Counted from the first letter of the stretch, positions 53,439-62,120 are shown. The stretch is 64,000 bases of DNA from Nanohaloarchaea archaeon B1-Br10_U2g19 (GCA_001563905.1 LKMO01000001.1:17286-81285); one strand, 5' to 3'. Translations and numbers: made by a program. The notes: a model not told the origin generated them from the sequence alone.

Positions 53439-54202
53439 ATATGCCTCTTCAGTCTTGTTAAGCTTGAGAGACCATAATCAGGTTCTCTAAAGTCTTCAGC
53501 TTCTTTAAGGTCGTCTCTGTCTACATCACCAGACATTACTGCTGCAGTAGCCATGCCAAGACGGTTACCGGTTTCAATATCCGCGAATCGGTCGCCTATG
53601 AACACAGATTTCTCCGGGAAGTAGCTGAAATACTTTTTGAACTCTTTTCTGAATACTGAGCTCGGTTTACCGGTTAAAGTGGGCTGGGTGATAAAGTCTA
53701 AAGCTCTGTTGTAGGTTCCTTGATGTGGTTTAACCTGTTTCGTGGTTCTGAATGATGACTCTGTACTACATATTATTAGTTCGCCACCTTCATTCAGGAT
53801 TTTGAACGCTCTAGAAAGTTTTTCATAGTTAAACTGTCTATCAAAACCTACGAGAACGGTTTCACAGTCTTGGGATACATCAATATCTTTCTCGTTTAAT
53901 TCATCAATCAGTCCTTGTTCGCCGATAACATATGTTTTGCTTATGTTCCTTCTAGCGAGATAGTTTGCGGCTACGTATCCGGAGGTAAGTATATCTTCTT
54001 TCTCTGCGGGTATACCAAAATCTGTAAGTTTCTTAGCATACTCTCTTCTAGATAGCCGGGTGTTGTCTGTATGGAAGTAAACTTCTTTACCTGCTTCTCT
54101 AAGGCTGTCAATAGTGTCTTCTGCTCCTATAACTGTTTTATCCCAGTTCCAGATAGTCTTGTCAAGATCAAAGAAGAAGTAGTTGAGTTCGTCAAAATCC
54201 AT
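53435..54202 (-). CDS. HAD-superfamily phosphatase (class IIA, NagD-like)
   Basis: A 255-residue HAD-IIA phosphatase. Motif I FFFDLDKTIW, motif II HTDNTRLSRREYAKK, the C2 cap region, Lys in LTGKPSSVF and motif IV FIGDRFADIETG are clear. Members act on phosphoglycolate, p-nitrophenyl phosphate or nucleotides. ATG 54202 is taken as start; a TTG at 54223 would add seven residues. Convergent with pyk, overlapping by 4 bp. Confidence 0.85.
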   Translation of the reverse strand: MDFDELNYFFFDLDKTIWNWDKTVIGAEDTIDSLREAGKEVYFHTDNTRLSRREYAKKLTDFGIPAEKEDILTSGYVAANYLARRNISKTYVIGEQGLIDELNEKDIDVSQDCETVLVGFDRQFNYEKLSRAFKILNEGGELIICSTESSFRTTKQVKPHQGTYNRALDFITQPTLTGKPSSVFRKEFKKYFSYFPEKSVFIGDRFADIETGNRLGMATAAVMSGDVDRDDLKEAEDFREPDYGLSSLTRLKRHI

Positions 54203-54363
54203 ACAAAGGTATTTTATCTTCAAAATTCTTATACGTGTTTAATATTCGGTACAGGTTTATACACCAAATTATTTTGACAATATAAGTTTTACAGCAGGAT
54301 ACCTTTTTGTTTAAAAGGTTTTAATACGTTTTTAGGTCGGGAAATATATCTTCAGAAAATACA

Positions 54364-56193
54364 TTGTCTGGTTTGAAAAAGAACTTTGCAGAGAAAGGAT
54401 CAAGGTTCGACAGTTTAGGAGAGGTACTTTTACTTGTATATCTTGCAGTTTTCCTGATCTATACCGTACACGGATCTTATATCATTGAACAAGGCAGTGA
54501 TGAATGGTCGGTCTCAGGATATACAACCTCGGAGCCTGTTGAAGAATGGTACGGTAGCGAGCCTTTCCCGGAAGAAGACGAATTTGTTCTTTCTATGCAC
54601 CAGTATGAAGGTGAAGGAGAGCAGAGCCTAGTCTTTTTCTCAGGCGCCGATGACTCCGCGGCAACAATAGCGCTTGACGATATTCCGGACGAATCTGGTG
54701 TAAGAGTATCGGAAGAGTCAGGAGACTTCTCACTCGCCCAGAGCCCTGAAGGAGACTGGAACTGGGGTTCAGGAAGCGTAGGAGGAGCTCTAGAGCTTCT
54801 AGGAGTATGGGAGACTTTGGAGATCGAACCTGATACAGAGCCAAGCCTTATATATTCAGGAGAAGATGGTGTAACAGATTTAGAGAGCGATGAGACTATA
54901 ACAGTCACTTGGGAAGGGGTTCATCCTCCATATGATCCTGATGCTGAAGATGAAGAGGTTGTACAGTCTGAAGAAACCGAGATATCTGCTGTCTATGACC
55001 ACGCAGAAGGAGATACAGGGTCAATGACGCTCTACAACGAATCAGATGACAGTGTTATAGAAGAATGTCTGGACTTAAGTCCTGGCGACAGATGTTCAAC
55101 AGAATGGGAGCTAGACATAGATGAGAACGACTGGTACGGGATAGCTAGTGATGGTGAAGACAGTAGAAGAAGTCCTGTATGGCAAGTAGTTTACAACAAC
55201 GAGCCAGAGATTGACGGACCTCAAAACCCTGAGGAAGGTGAAAGAATATACGATGACTCCGTAGTTCTTGAAGTTGATGTTGAGGATGAAGACGGAGACG
55301 ACCTAGAGATAGAGTTCTACAAAAATGGTAGCCAAGCAGAAAACGTACAGTTCGTTGAGGATGGTCAAGGCACAGCCAGTATTGAGACTGATGTGGATAG
55401 AGGAGAGTACTATGAATGGTATGTAAACGTCTCCAACGACTATTCAACGATACAGAGTGATACTTGGAGCTTTGATGTAAACCCTCTTCCAACGATTACA
55501 AGTCCTGAGCCTTCGGATGGAGGTCTAGTAACTGAAGACGAAGTTGATATATCAGTTGTTGCAGACAGTGATGAGTATGATGAGCTTGATGTCTATTTCG
55601 AGAACCAGACAGGAGTAATAGGTAGAGAAACTATTGAAGCCGGGGAAAGAGCAGAACAGGAATGGAGAGGTCTTGATGTAGGAGAAACCTACGAATGGCA
55701 AGTAAACGTAAGTGACGGTTTTGAAAACCAGACTAGTGACGTATTCGAGTTCACAAGACTTACCTCGGAAAGCTACCGTGTTGACAAAGACCTGGAGTAT
55801 GAGTATACGACACTGATTGTTACTGAGGGGGAAAGAGTAGATTTCTTGTTCACTGTTGAGAACAGAATTGATTCGAGTCAGACGCTTGAAACATTTTTAG
55901 AAGGTCCTAACCCTGAGTTTATCGATTCGGGAGAGTCGTCGGCAGAGTACTCTTTAGATCCTTATGAGAGTAGAGAGTTTCATATAGAGTTAGAAGCTGA
56001 TGAACCTGGAAGTAAAGAACTAAGAATGATTACTCAAGACCAGAGAACCGGTATAAATACAACAGAAACTGTTCCTGTACATGTTAGGGAACATCCTCCG
56101 GTACATCAGGTAAGAGAGGTTCCTGGTATAGGAACCATTCAGATATTGCTGGTAGCTTTATTAGCTACTTGTCTTTATTTTGTACGACTCTAA
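54364..56193 (+). CDS. Large membrane-anchored surface protein with Ig/Fn3-like repeats
   Basis: A 609-residue exported protein with an N-terminal membrane segment (about 20-40, VLLLVYLAVFLIYTVHG) and a C-terminal one (about 587-607, IQILLVALLATCLYF). Between them lie a very acidic stretch and at least two Fn3/Ig-like domains (PEIDGPQNPEEGERIYDDSV... and PTITSPEPSDGG...), each with a YEWYVNVS or YEWQVNVS strand, and several N-x-S/T sequons. It starts with TTG 54364 or the TTG 9 bases later; no ATG is suitable. A function in cell-surface adhesion is plausible for a host-dependent archaeon. Confidence 0.72.
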   Translation: MSGLKKNFAEKGSRFDSLGEVLLLVYLAVFLIYTVHGSYIIEQGSDEWSVSGYTTSEPVEEWYGSEPFPEEDEFVLSMHQYEGEGEQSLVFFSGADDSAATIALDDIPDESGVRVSEESGDFSLAQSPEGDWNWGSGSVGGALELLGVWETLEIEPDTEPSLIYSGEDGVTDLESDETITVTWEGVHPPYDPDAEDEEVVQSEETEISAVYDHAEGDTGSMTLYNESDDSVIEECLDLSPGDRCSTEWELDIDENDWYGIASDGEDSRRSPVWQVVYNNEPEIDGPQNPEEGERIYDDSVVLEVDVEDEDGDDLEIEFYKNGSQAENVQFVEDGQGTASIETDVDRGEYYEWYVNVSNDYSTIQSDTWSFDVNPLPTITSPEPSDGGLVTEDEVDISVVADSDEYDELDVYFENQTGVIGRETIEAGERAEQEWRGLDVGETYEWQVNVSDGFENQTSDVFEFTRLTSESYRVDKDLEYEYTTLIVTEGERVDFLFTVENRIDSSQTLETFLEGPNPEFIDSGESSAEYSLDPYESREFHIELEADEPGSKELRMITQDQRTGINTTETVPVHVREHPPVHQVREVPGIGTIQILLVALLATCLYFVRL

Positions 56194-56356
56194 CTATGTA
56201 GCCTGCGACTCGGTTTCTTAACGTCTTTGAGTTGAACTCTTCAAACTCTTTGAGCTCTTCTTTGTTTTCATCGAAGTCTTCACTGAATCTTTCAGAGTCA
56301 GCGTCTACAAGATCTTTAGCTAGTCGTTTAATGTATGTAGGTCTTACGCGTCCCAT
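56165..56356 (-). CDS. rps17e: 30S ribosomal protein S17e
   Basis: A 63-residue S17e: MGRVRPTYIKRLAKDLV is the diagnostic start, followed by FSEDFDENKEELKEF and NRVAGYIVRVV. It is an archaeal/eukaryotic small-subunit protein. ATG 56356 is preferred to the TTG one codon earlier. It overlaps the surface-protein gene on the other strand by 29 bp. Confidence 0.93.
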   Translation of the reverse strand: MGRVRPTYIKRLAKDLVDADSERFSEDFDENKEELKEFEEFNSKTLRNRVAGYIVRVVQNKDK

Positions 56357-56412
56357 CAACCACTAAGTCGAAGCCAACATTCTTAAACCACAGGGTCGCT
56401 CAATTTTTATAG

Positions 56413-56649
56413 ATGAGAAAAATCCGTGAAACCTTGTACTCGGTTATACCTGAACAGGTATCAGCTAAGCTTGTAGCGGTTTATAGACTGTTTAAGATCT
56501 TCACTTTCTTCTACATCGTCTTAGTCGGTATGTGGATAATGATCACTAGAAGTATAATTATAGGAGTAATGTTCATGTTCTTCAAGTTCGGAACATTTTG
56601 GCTGACCGCGATATTCGCGTCTTCAACAGTTGCTAGCAGTATAGAGTAA
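56413..56649 (+). CDS. Small two-pass membrane protein
   Basis: A 78-residue protein with two hydrophobic segments (about 28-48, IFTFFYIVLVGMWIMI; 49-72, IIIGVMFMFFKFGTFWLTAIF) and a basic N-terminus. No family recognised. It is divergent from S17e (57 bp) and precedes alaX by 45 bp in the same direction, so the two may share a transcript. Confidence 0.5.
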   Translation: MRKIRETLYSVIPEQVSAKLVAVYRLFKIFTFFYIVLVGMWIMITRSIIIGVMFMFFKFGTFWLTAIFASSTVASSIE

Positions 56650-56694
56650 GGAAATAGAAACCATGTTAAAAACTGGGCTACCAACTTAGAGTAT

Positions 56695-57414
56695 ATGGAA
56701 AGCCTTCTCTACCTCCCGGATAATGAGTACCAGAAAAGCTTTGAATCAGAAGTAACCAAAACTAAAGAAGACGACAAATACATAGTTTTAGAGAAGACAC
56801 TTTTGTACAAAGAAGGTGGAGGACAGCCTTCAGACAGAGGAAAAATTAGCTGGAAAGACGGAGAGGCAGAAGTAGTTGACGTACAGAAAAGACAGGGAGA
56901 AGTAAGACACTACCTTGAAGGAGATATACCTGAGCCAGGAACCAAAGTTAACGGTGAGATTAACTGGGAAAGACGTTACAAACATATGCGGATGCATACA
57001 GCCCAACACATACTTTCTTGGGTGGTGCTGAACATGTTTGATGCTTCTACGGCCGGCAATCAAATCCATGAGGACTACTCTCGTATAGATTTCAAGCCTG
57101 TAGAGTTTTCAGAAAGAGATGTAGAGAAAATTGAGAAAGCAGCCAACTCACTTATACAGAAAGAGTTAGAGGTTGAAAAAAAGATGATGGACCGTGAACT
57201 ACTTGAGGATAGAGTCCAAGAAGGCCGAACTAATATTGATATAATTCCTTCAGGAATCGATCCGTTGAGAATAGTGGTTATAGGAGGAGAAGATATCTGT
57301 CCTTGTGGCGGAACACATGTCGATAATCTGAAAGAGATCGGGAAGATAAGGATAACAAACCGGAAAAGTAAAGGAGCAAACGCTGAACGAATAGAGTTCG
57401 AACTAGAAGAGTAG
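56695..57414 (+). CDS. alaX: Alanyl-tRNA editing protein AlaX
   Basis: A 239-residue free-standing editing domain of the AlaX-M type. YKEGGGQPSDRG precedes the metal site H101-x-x-x-H105 (HTAQH), and CPCGGTH (202-208) supplies the remaining ligands. It hydrolyses Ser-tRNA-Ala and, depending on type, Gly-tRNA-Ala made by AlaRS mistakes. A Gly-rich motif near the N-terminus supports AlaX-M. Confidence 0.93.
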   Translation: MESLLYLPDNEYQKSFESEVTKTKEDDKYIVLEKTLLYKEGGGQPSDRGKISWKDGEAEVVDVQKRQGEVRHYLEGDIPEPGTKVNGEINWERRYKHMRMHTAQHILSWVVLNMFDASTAGNQIHEDYSRIDFKPVEFSERDVEKIEKAANSLIQKELEVEKKMMDRELLEDRVQEGRTNIDIIPSGIDPLRIVVIGGEDICPCGGTHVDNLKEIGKIRITNRKSKGANAERIEFELEE

Positions 57415-57425
57415 CCTAGCTTATC

Positions 57426-57665
57426 TTAAGGGCAAATTTCTTTTCCATCTAATTTTATCTTGGCATCTTCTTCCAGGATTATAGGGACTTCATGTTTGAA
57501 GATTCCTATGACTCGAGTGTTTTCAAGTTCTAAGCCTTTTTCGCTAAGTTTCTTGAGAAGTAGTTCTCTTGGATTCTCTTTGTCAGCTACTTCATCGGTT
57601 AGCTCTGTCTTTATGAAGGCTATATCTTCGTCGCCGCGTGAAAAATCTATATCTGAACGTTCCAT
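57426..57665 (-). CDS. Small protein of unknown function coupled to ABCE1
   Basis: A 79-residue acidic protein (MERSDIDFSRGDEDIAFIKT, ending in KLDGKEICP). Its ATG shares a base with the ABCE1 stop codon, so it is translated by coupling directly after ABCE1. I recognise no family. A partner or modulator of ABCE1 is a natural idea given the altered N-terminus of that protein, but there is no direct evidence. Confidence 0.5.
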   Translation of the reverse strand: MERSDIDFSRGDEDIAFIKTELTDEVADKENPRELLLKKLSEKGLELENTRVIGIFKHEVPIILEEDAKIKLDGKEICP

Positions 57666-59452
57666 TATTTTTCGTAGTACTCGTTTGCTTTACGTTGTTT
57701 TTTGTCTTTCTGGCTTTCTGGTTTGTTGGCTCTTGGTCTCCCGGTTTCAGGATCTTTCCTGAATGTTATTCCTACTTCTTTTAGGAAGGTGTCCATGGCG
57801 TCTCCTATCTTCATTGGTTCTGTGGAGTATCCTTCTTTCCCGGGTTCTCCTTTGAATACTATTCCTCTGTCGGCCATGTAGTCAAGCATCAGTAGGTCGT
57901 GGTCGATAACCATTAACGGTTTCTCTGTTTTTCTTGCAAACTTTTTCAGCATCTTTCCCAGTCTTACACGTGATTCAACATCTAAGTATGCGGATGGCTC
58001 GTCTAGAAGATATAGATCTGCTTTTTTAGCTAGACAGATTGCTATACCTACTTTCTGTAACTCTCCTCCGGAAAGATCTTTCAGGTTGTTTTCATACAGT
58101 TTTTCAAGATCTAAAGGATTGGAGATCCTGTTTTCGAACCTCTTGCTGTCTATATTGGCGTGTTTTCTTAGTACTGTTTCTACTGTTGCGTCGCTGGCTT
58201 CAAGATACTGAGGCTTGTAAGATATTGAGATGTCTGGTGTTTCTCCTTCATCCGGTTTTACTGCGTCTGCCAGCATCTTGGCGAACACTGTTTTTCCTAA
58301 ACCGTTTTCTCCGAAGATTGCGAGTACTTCTTCTTTGTGGATTGCACCTTCACAGGTCTCAAGTTTGAACTCTCCTTCTCCAAAGTCCTTCACCATTTCT
58401 GGGAACTCTACTACTGTATTGTTTCTTTCAACTTGGGAGCGTTTTGTACGGTTGAACTTTATCTCGTCGCCTCTGAAACGTACGTTGTGGGTTGGAAGGT
58501 AGCCTTCTAAGTAACGGTTTACTCCTTCCTTGCTTGATAGAGAGTCGGATACCATACCGTAGCTGGCTGGTTCCCCGAAAAAGATGTGTATATTGTCTGA
58601 GACTAGGTCTAGTGTAGCCAAGTCGTGTTCAACCACCATCACTGATTTTTCTTCTCCAAGTTTTCGGATCTCTCTACCGGTTTTTAATCTTTGTTTGACG
58701 TCTAGGAAAGATGAGGATTCGTCGAACATGTACAGGTCGACATCTTTCAGTATTGTTGAGGCGACAGCAACCCTCTGTAGCTCTCCGCCTGAAAGCTGTT
58801 CAAGCTCTCTATCAAGTAGATGATCTATATCCAATTTCTCAGCCACTTCTTCAACCCGGGTCTCATCAATTTTAGCTAGTAGCTCTCTTACCTTTCCATC
58901 GTAGACTTCTGGTAGTCTTTCAACCTGTTGAGGTTTGTAAGCTGACTCTATATTATTTTCAGTTAGTTTCTCGAAATGTGTCTGTAAACCGGTTCCTCTA
59001 AACTCTTTGGTTACTTCTTCTAGGTTTGGAGGGTTTTCATAGTCTCCAAGATTAGGCTCTATATCACCACTCAGTATTTTCAGGGAGACAGATTTTCCTA
59101 TACCGTTTTCTCCTATTAAGCCTACTACGCGTCCTTTATCAGGTTCTGGAAGTCCGTAAAGTCTGAAACTGTTTTCTCCAAACTGGTGTATTTTTTCTCC
59201 TTCTTCATGAGGGAGCTGTATCATCTTGATAGCTCCATCGTAAGGATACTTGTTTATAGCCATTTTATGGGCTTCCATGACGTCTTCGTCGTCAATATGC
59301 AGTGTTCCTTCCTCTGTGAGGTAGAAGCCTCCTTCTTTACCTGCACGGTTTAAAGGATCGAAGTTGATTACTGTTTCACGAGCTATATCAGGCTCTATTT
59401 TCTCCTGGTCTATCACTACGATAAACTTTTTCGAGTTTTTCTCTGTTGCCAT
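57665..59452 (-). CDS. Ribosome recycling ATPase ABCE1/Rli1 lacking the Fe-S cysteines
   Basis: A 595-residue ABCE1. Two nucleotide-binding domains are complete: Walker A GENGIGKS (114-121) and GENGLGKT (381-388), signatures LSGGELQR (220-227) and LSGGELQK, Walker B YMFDES and LYLLDEP, and the hinge regions. The N-terminal domain keeps the family's scaffold (IVVIDQEK; DPLNRAGKEG; AINKYPYDGAIKMIQLP) but has none of the eight conserved cysteines: CP is DP, KCPF is KYPY, and so on. Only two Cys occur in the whole chain (367 and about 473). Walker A Thr after GKS/GKT is Val in both. Normal ABCE1 splits ribosomes with aRF1 and needs the clusters in yeast. This looks like a genuine cluster-free form. 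Confidence 0.93.
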   Translation of the reverse strand: MATEKNSKKFIVVIDQEKIEPDIARETVINFDPLNRAGKEGGFYLTEEGTLHIDDEDVMEAHKMAINKYPYDGAIKMIQLPHEEGEKIHQFGENSFRLYGLPEPDKGRVVGLIGENGIGKSVSLKILSGDIEPNLGDYENPPNLEEVTKEFRGTGLQTHFEKLTENNIESAYKPQQVERLPEVYDGKVRELLAKIDETRVEEVAEKLDIDHLLDRELEQLSGGELQRVAVASTILKDVDLYMFDESSSFLDVKQRLKTGREIRKLGEEKSVMVVEHDLATLDLVSDNIHIFFGEPASYGMVSDSLSSKEGVNRYLEGYLPTHNVRFRGDEIKFNRTKRSQVERNNTVVEFPEMVKDFGEGEFKLETCEGAIHKEEVLAIFGENGLGKTVFAKMLADAVKPDEGETPDISISYKPQYLEASDATVETVLRKHANIDSKRFENRISNPLDLEKLYENNLKDLSGGELQKVGIAICLAKKADLYLLDEPSAYLDVESRVRLGKMLKKFARKTEKPLMVIDHDLLMLDYMADRGIVFKGEPGKEGYSTEPMKIGDAMDTFLKEVGITFRKDPETGRPRANKPESQKDKKQRKANEYYEK

Positions 59453-59532
59453 ACTGGAAAAAACGTATAGAAGATTTAATTAAATAAGGTGGATATAGAA
59501 GTTAGAAAAAGATAAGTGAAGAGAATTATTTT

Positions 59533-60036
59533 TTATTCGAAGGAAAGCTGGTAGCTTTCTCCGGTTATCTCTCTAATAATCTCTTCGAACTCTTCGACTG
59601 AGAGATTGATTTTTCCGTCGTACTCTTCGTTGACTACGATCTTCTTACTCTGTCCTTCAGGAGAGAAGACTGTGTTTACTGACTCTACTTCTGCAGGGCT
59701 TAGTAGTCCTTTGATTGTTTCTAAGTGTTCTGGTGATTTTTCGACTACTCTTATTGATTTGTCGATCCTTTCCGCTATCTTTTTTACTATCTCTCCGCTT
59801 CTTCCAACGACTTTTGCACCGTCACCTTCAGCGGTTATAAGTACGATTACGTTCTCCATATCGAAGATTTTAAGGATTTCTGAGTCTCTAAGTGATGCGT
59901 GTTCGCTGCTTAGGTCTTGAAGTATACGAGATACTTCTACATCTGTTTCTGTTATTTCTCCGTTTTCCAGTTTTTCTTCGCACCCGCTGCAGAGCACATC
60001 ACTCTTTAGACATACATTACATATTGGAGTCTTCAT
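59533..60036 (-). CDS. Archaeal NusA-like KH-domain protein with zinc motif
   Basis: A 167-residue protein. MKTPICNVCLKSDVLCSGCEE has two Cys pairs (a small zinc knuckle), followed by helices and a KH domain with VVGRSGEIVKKIAERIDK (the GxxG loop) near the middle. Conserved in archaea as a NusA-like RNA-binding factor. The ATG at 60036 is chosen; a TTG at 60057 would add seven residues. It lies upstream of the ABCE1 gene on the same strand by 80 bp. Confidence 0.8.
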   Translation of the reverse strand: MKTPICNVCLKSDVLCSGCEEKLENGEITETDVEVSRILQDLSSEHASLRDSEILKIFDMENVIVLITAEGDGAKVVGRSGEIVKKIAERIDKSIRVVEKSPEHLETIKGLLSPAEVESVNTVFSPEGQSKKIVVNEEYDGKINLSVEEFEEIIREITGESYQLSFE

Positions 60037-60121
60037 ACAAAGAATTGGAACTATCAAGAATTAAATAGTTGAGGCGGACGACCTGTTTTTAGATAGCTGG
60101 AGGTTGCCGGTGTGAACTATC

Positions 60122-60757
60122 TCAAATTTTTTTGTCGTAAATCATTCTGATAGAGTCGTAAAGAGCTATTAGTGTTATAAGAAGTACAGAGTAGAAGATA
60201 TAGTATATATTAACTTCAGAGAGTATGAGGCCGGCTGAAAGAGCTAAAATTCGGATATCCTGACCTATGAAAGGTGTTGTTAGCTCTCTAAGCTCTCTTG
60301 AGAATCCGTGTTCAATAATTTTAGTTAGTAAAACTGAGATTAGGGAAATTCCGATAAGATAACCAGGTATAATATCTGAGAAAACTACGCCTAGAAGTAT
60401 AACTGCTTCGTATAGGGGAGAAATGAGGACAAGAGTCATTTTCATGTTCTGTGTCTTACTTCTTTTACTGGCTTCAGCAAGAGCTAGTCTCATAGTGAAA
60501 AATCCGGATAAGACCATGAAACCAGCTAAGAAGCCAGAATAACTTTCCAATATGTTGAAAGTTACTGCTGCAGCAAAAGCGAATAGGAATACAAGTGCAG
60601 AGTAGGTATAGAACTTTTGATCCTTCACATATCCGATATTTTGTAAAAACTGTTTTACGGTTTTCGATAGTTCTGAGAAATAAAAGGAAAAATTAGACCT
60701 CCGTATAGGGGGGGAGGGGAGTGTTCGTTGGAGACCGACGGGGTTTAAGTTTTCCAT
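60122..60757 (-). CDS. Multi-pass membrane protein, start codon inside a hairpin
   Basis: A 211-residue protein with about six hydrophobic segments (first at about 52-70, SALVFLFAFAAAVTF). It has weak likeness to CDP-alcohol phosphatidyltransferases (six segments, RALAEA... and PFIGQDIRILALSAGL), but the catalytic DG-x2-AR-x-D-x3-D set is missing, so the call is loose. ATG 60757 has AGGAGG three bases before it, yet both are inside a 12 bp stem (see 60693-60786). A GTG at 60630 would give a shorter protein that keeps all membrane segments. It follows ftsZ by 63 bp on the same strand. Confidence 0.55.
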   Translation of the reverse strand: MENLNPVGLQRTLPSPPIRRSNFSFYFSELSKTVKQFLQNIGYVKDQKFYTYSALVFLFAFAAAVTFNILESYSGFLAGFMVLSGFFTMRLALAEASKRSKTQNMKMTLVLISPLYEAVILLGVVFSDIIPGYLIGISLISVLLTKIIEHGFSRELRELTTPFIGQDIRILALSAGLILSEVNIYYIFYSVLLITLIALYDSIRMIYDKKI

Positions 60758-60786
60758 CGGCCTCCTTGAAGGGGACGGAGGTCTAA
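60693..60786 (-). promoter_or_regulatory. Structured leader hiding a ribosome site and AUG
   Basis: Two 12 bp helices can form on the minus-strand RNA. Outer: ttagacctccgt (60786-60775) with acggaggtctaa (60704-60693), perfect. Inner: ggaggccgatgg (60765-60754) with ccgtcggtctcc (60741-60730), two G-U pairs. The inner helix holds the GGAGG and the ATG (60757) of the following gene. The 5' outer arm contains ACCTCC, which could instead pair with the Shine-Dalgarno, giving a switch-like alternative. On the plus strand a run of G7-A-G4 lies at 60708-60719. It is not tRNA-like. Confidence 0.5.
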
Positions 60787-60820
60787 GGGGTATTAAAGGG
60801 GGAAATATTAGTTGTGAATA

Positions 60821-61882
60821 TTATTTCATGACTTCAAGTCCTAAGTCGTTTACGTCGCTTACCTCGGTTTCTTGTTCTTCTTCTACTTCGCCAAGGACGT
60901 AAGGTGATTTTACTCCGGTTATAATTGATATCACTTGAAGCTTGCCTTCCAGTTCTTCTCTGACTCTTGCTCCCCAGATTACTTGTGCTTGAGGATCAAG
61001 ATTGTTTTTGACTGACTGGCCTACGGCGTTGATTTCGTTGAGTGTTAGGTCTTGTCCGCCTGCTACGTGTAGAAGTGCTCCGTTTGCACCGTCGAACTCT
61101 ACATCTAGTAGAGGGTTGGATAGTGCTTCATGGATTGCTTCTTCTCCTTTGTTGTTTGTGTCGCTTTCTCCGTATCCTACTACTGCGACGCCTCCTTCGT
61201 TCATGATTGCTTTGACGTCTGCGTAGTCTAGGTTGACAAGGCTTGGTTTGGAGATTGTTTCTGTTACGCCTTTGATCATGGTTGTGATTAGTTCGTCTGC
61301 CACTCCGAATGCTTGGTCTAGTGGCATGTCTCCGGCGATATCTAGTAGTTTGTCGTTTTCGATCACGATTGCGGTGTCTACGTGTTGTCTTAGTTTGTAG
61401 AGTCCTTCTTCTGCTTTACTCATTCTTGCGCCTTCGATTTCGAAAGGCATTGTGACTGTTCCGATTACGATACAGTCTTCTTTTTTAGCTATTTCTGCTA
61501 GAACCGGTGTTACTCCTGTTCCTGTTCCTCCTCCTAGTCCGCATGTTAGGAATACCATGTCTGCGTCTTTGAAGAGGTTGCGGAGTTCTGCACGGTTTTC
61601 TTCTGCTGCTCGTGCTCCTTTTTCTGGATGTCCTCCTGCTCCGAGTCCTTTTGTAAGGTCTCGTCCTACTAGGATTTTTCTATCTGCTGAGGACATTTCT
61701 AGGTGCTGTTTATCTGTGTTGATTACAACTGTTTCTGCGCCTTCTACATCTTTCTTTTGTATACGGGTGACCTGGTTGTTGCCTGCGCCTCCTGCACCGA
61801 CTACCAGGATTTTAGCATCCTTTACGTCGTCCAGATTTTGAACGTCTTTTTTCGATTCTGTATTATTGATTATTGATTCCAT
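60821..61882 (-). CDS. ftsZ: Cell division protein FtsZ
   Basis: A 353-residue FtsZ. The GTP-binding signature GGGTGTG is at 117-123, N-terminal VVGAGGAGNNQV at 28-39 and the T7 loop NLDYADVKA (217-225) with D219/D222 completes the active site. The tail ends in VNDLGLEVMK, like the conserved FtsZ C-terminal peptide of archaea. It forms the division ring. CGTGAT lies about eight bases before ATG 61882. The 351 bp upstream hold no gene but four CCCAA-loop hairpins. Confidence 0.97.
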   Translation of the reverse strand: MESIINNTESKKDVQNLDDVKDAKILVVGAGGAGNNQVTRIQKKDVEGAETVVINTDKQHLEMSSADRKILVGRDLTKGLGAGGHPEKGARAAEENRAELRNLFKDADMVFLTCGLGGGTGTGVTPVLAEIAKKEDCIVIGTVTMPFEIEGARMSKAEEGLYKLRQHVDTAIVIENDKLLDIAGDMPLDQAFGVADELITTMIKGVTETISKPSLVNLDYADVKAIMNEGGVAVVGYGESDTNNKGEEAIHEALSNPLLDVEFDGANGALLHVAGGQDLTLNEINAVGQSVKNNLDPQAQVIWGARVREELEGKLQVISIITGVKSPYVLGEVEEEQETEVSDVNDLGLEVMK

Positions 61883-61956
61883 TTGAACATCACGGTATCG
61901 TTATGCCTAACTTTTTTAAAGCAGCATATCTAATTCTACCTTAGAATAAACGTAAT

Positions 61957-62083
61957 TTCAAGTCCCAACTTGAATGCCCAAATGTGATTTCGGATTCAAT
62001 GCCCAACATCGAATCCAGTCCGATCGTACTCGCGCCCAAACGAGTGCTGATCAGTAGTCTCGAGTTCATGGCCCAACATGAAC
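61957..62083. promoter_or_regulatory. Four hairpins with a shared CCCAA loop upstream of ftsZ and gatC
   Basis: Four inverted repeats each carry CCCAA in the loop: ttcaag/cttgaa (61957-61974), ggattc..atg/cat..gaatcc (61992-62016), actcg/cgagt (62028-62045), and gttcatg/catgaac (62064-62083). A fifth CCCAA (61977-61981) has no stem. Arms differ in sequence but pair well, so the arms are kept as stems and the loop as sequence. On the ftsZ strand the loops read TTGGG(C/A). They could be protein binding sites for cell-division control or RNA stem-loops in a long ftsZ leader. Confidence 0.6.
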
Positions 62084-62120
62084 ACAAGATTTATGTTATA
62101 TTCTAACCTTTATTTGCCTA

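Noticed and set aside
60693-60786. Structured region as a tRNA or other stable RNA gene
   Set aside because: The outer helix is 12 bp, not 7, there is no T-loop or anticodon arm and no CCA-type end. An mRNA leader explains the enclosed ribosome site and ATG better.
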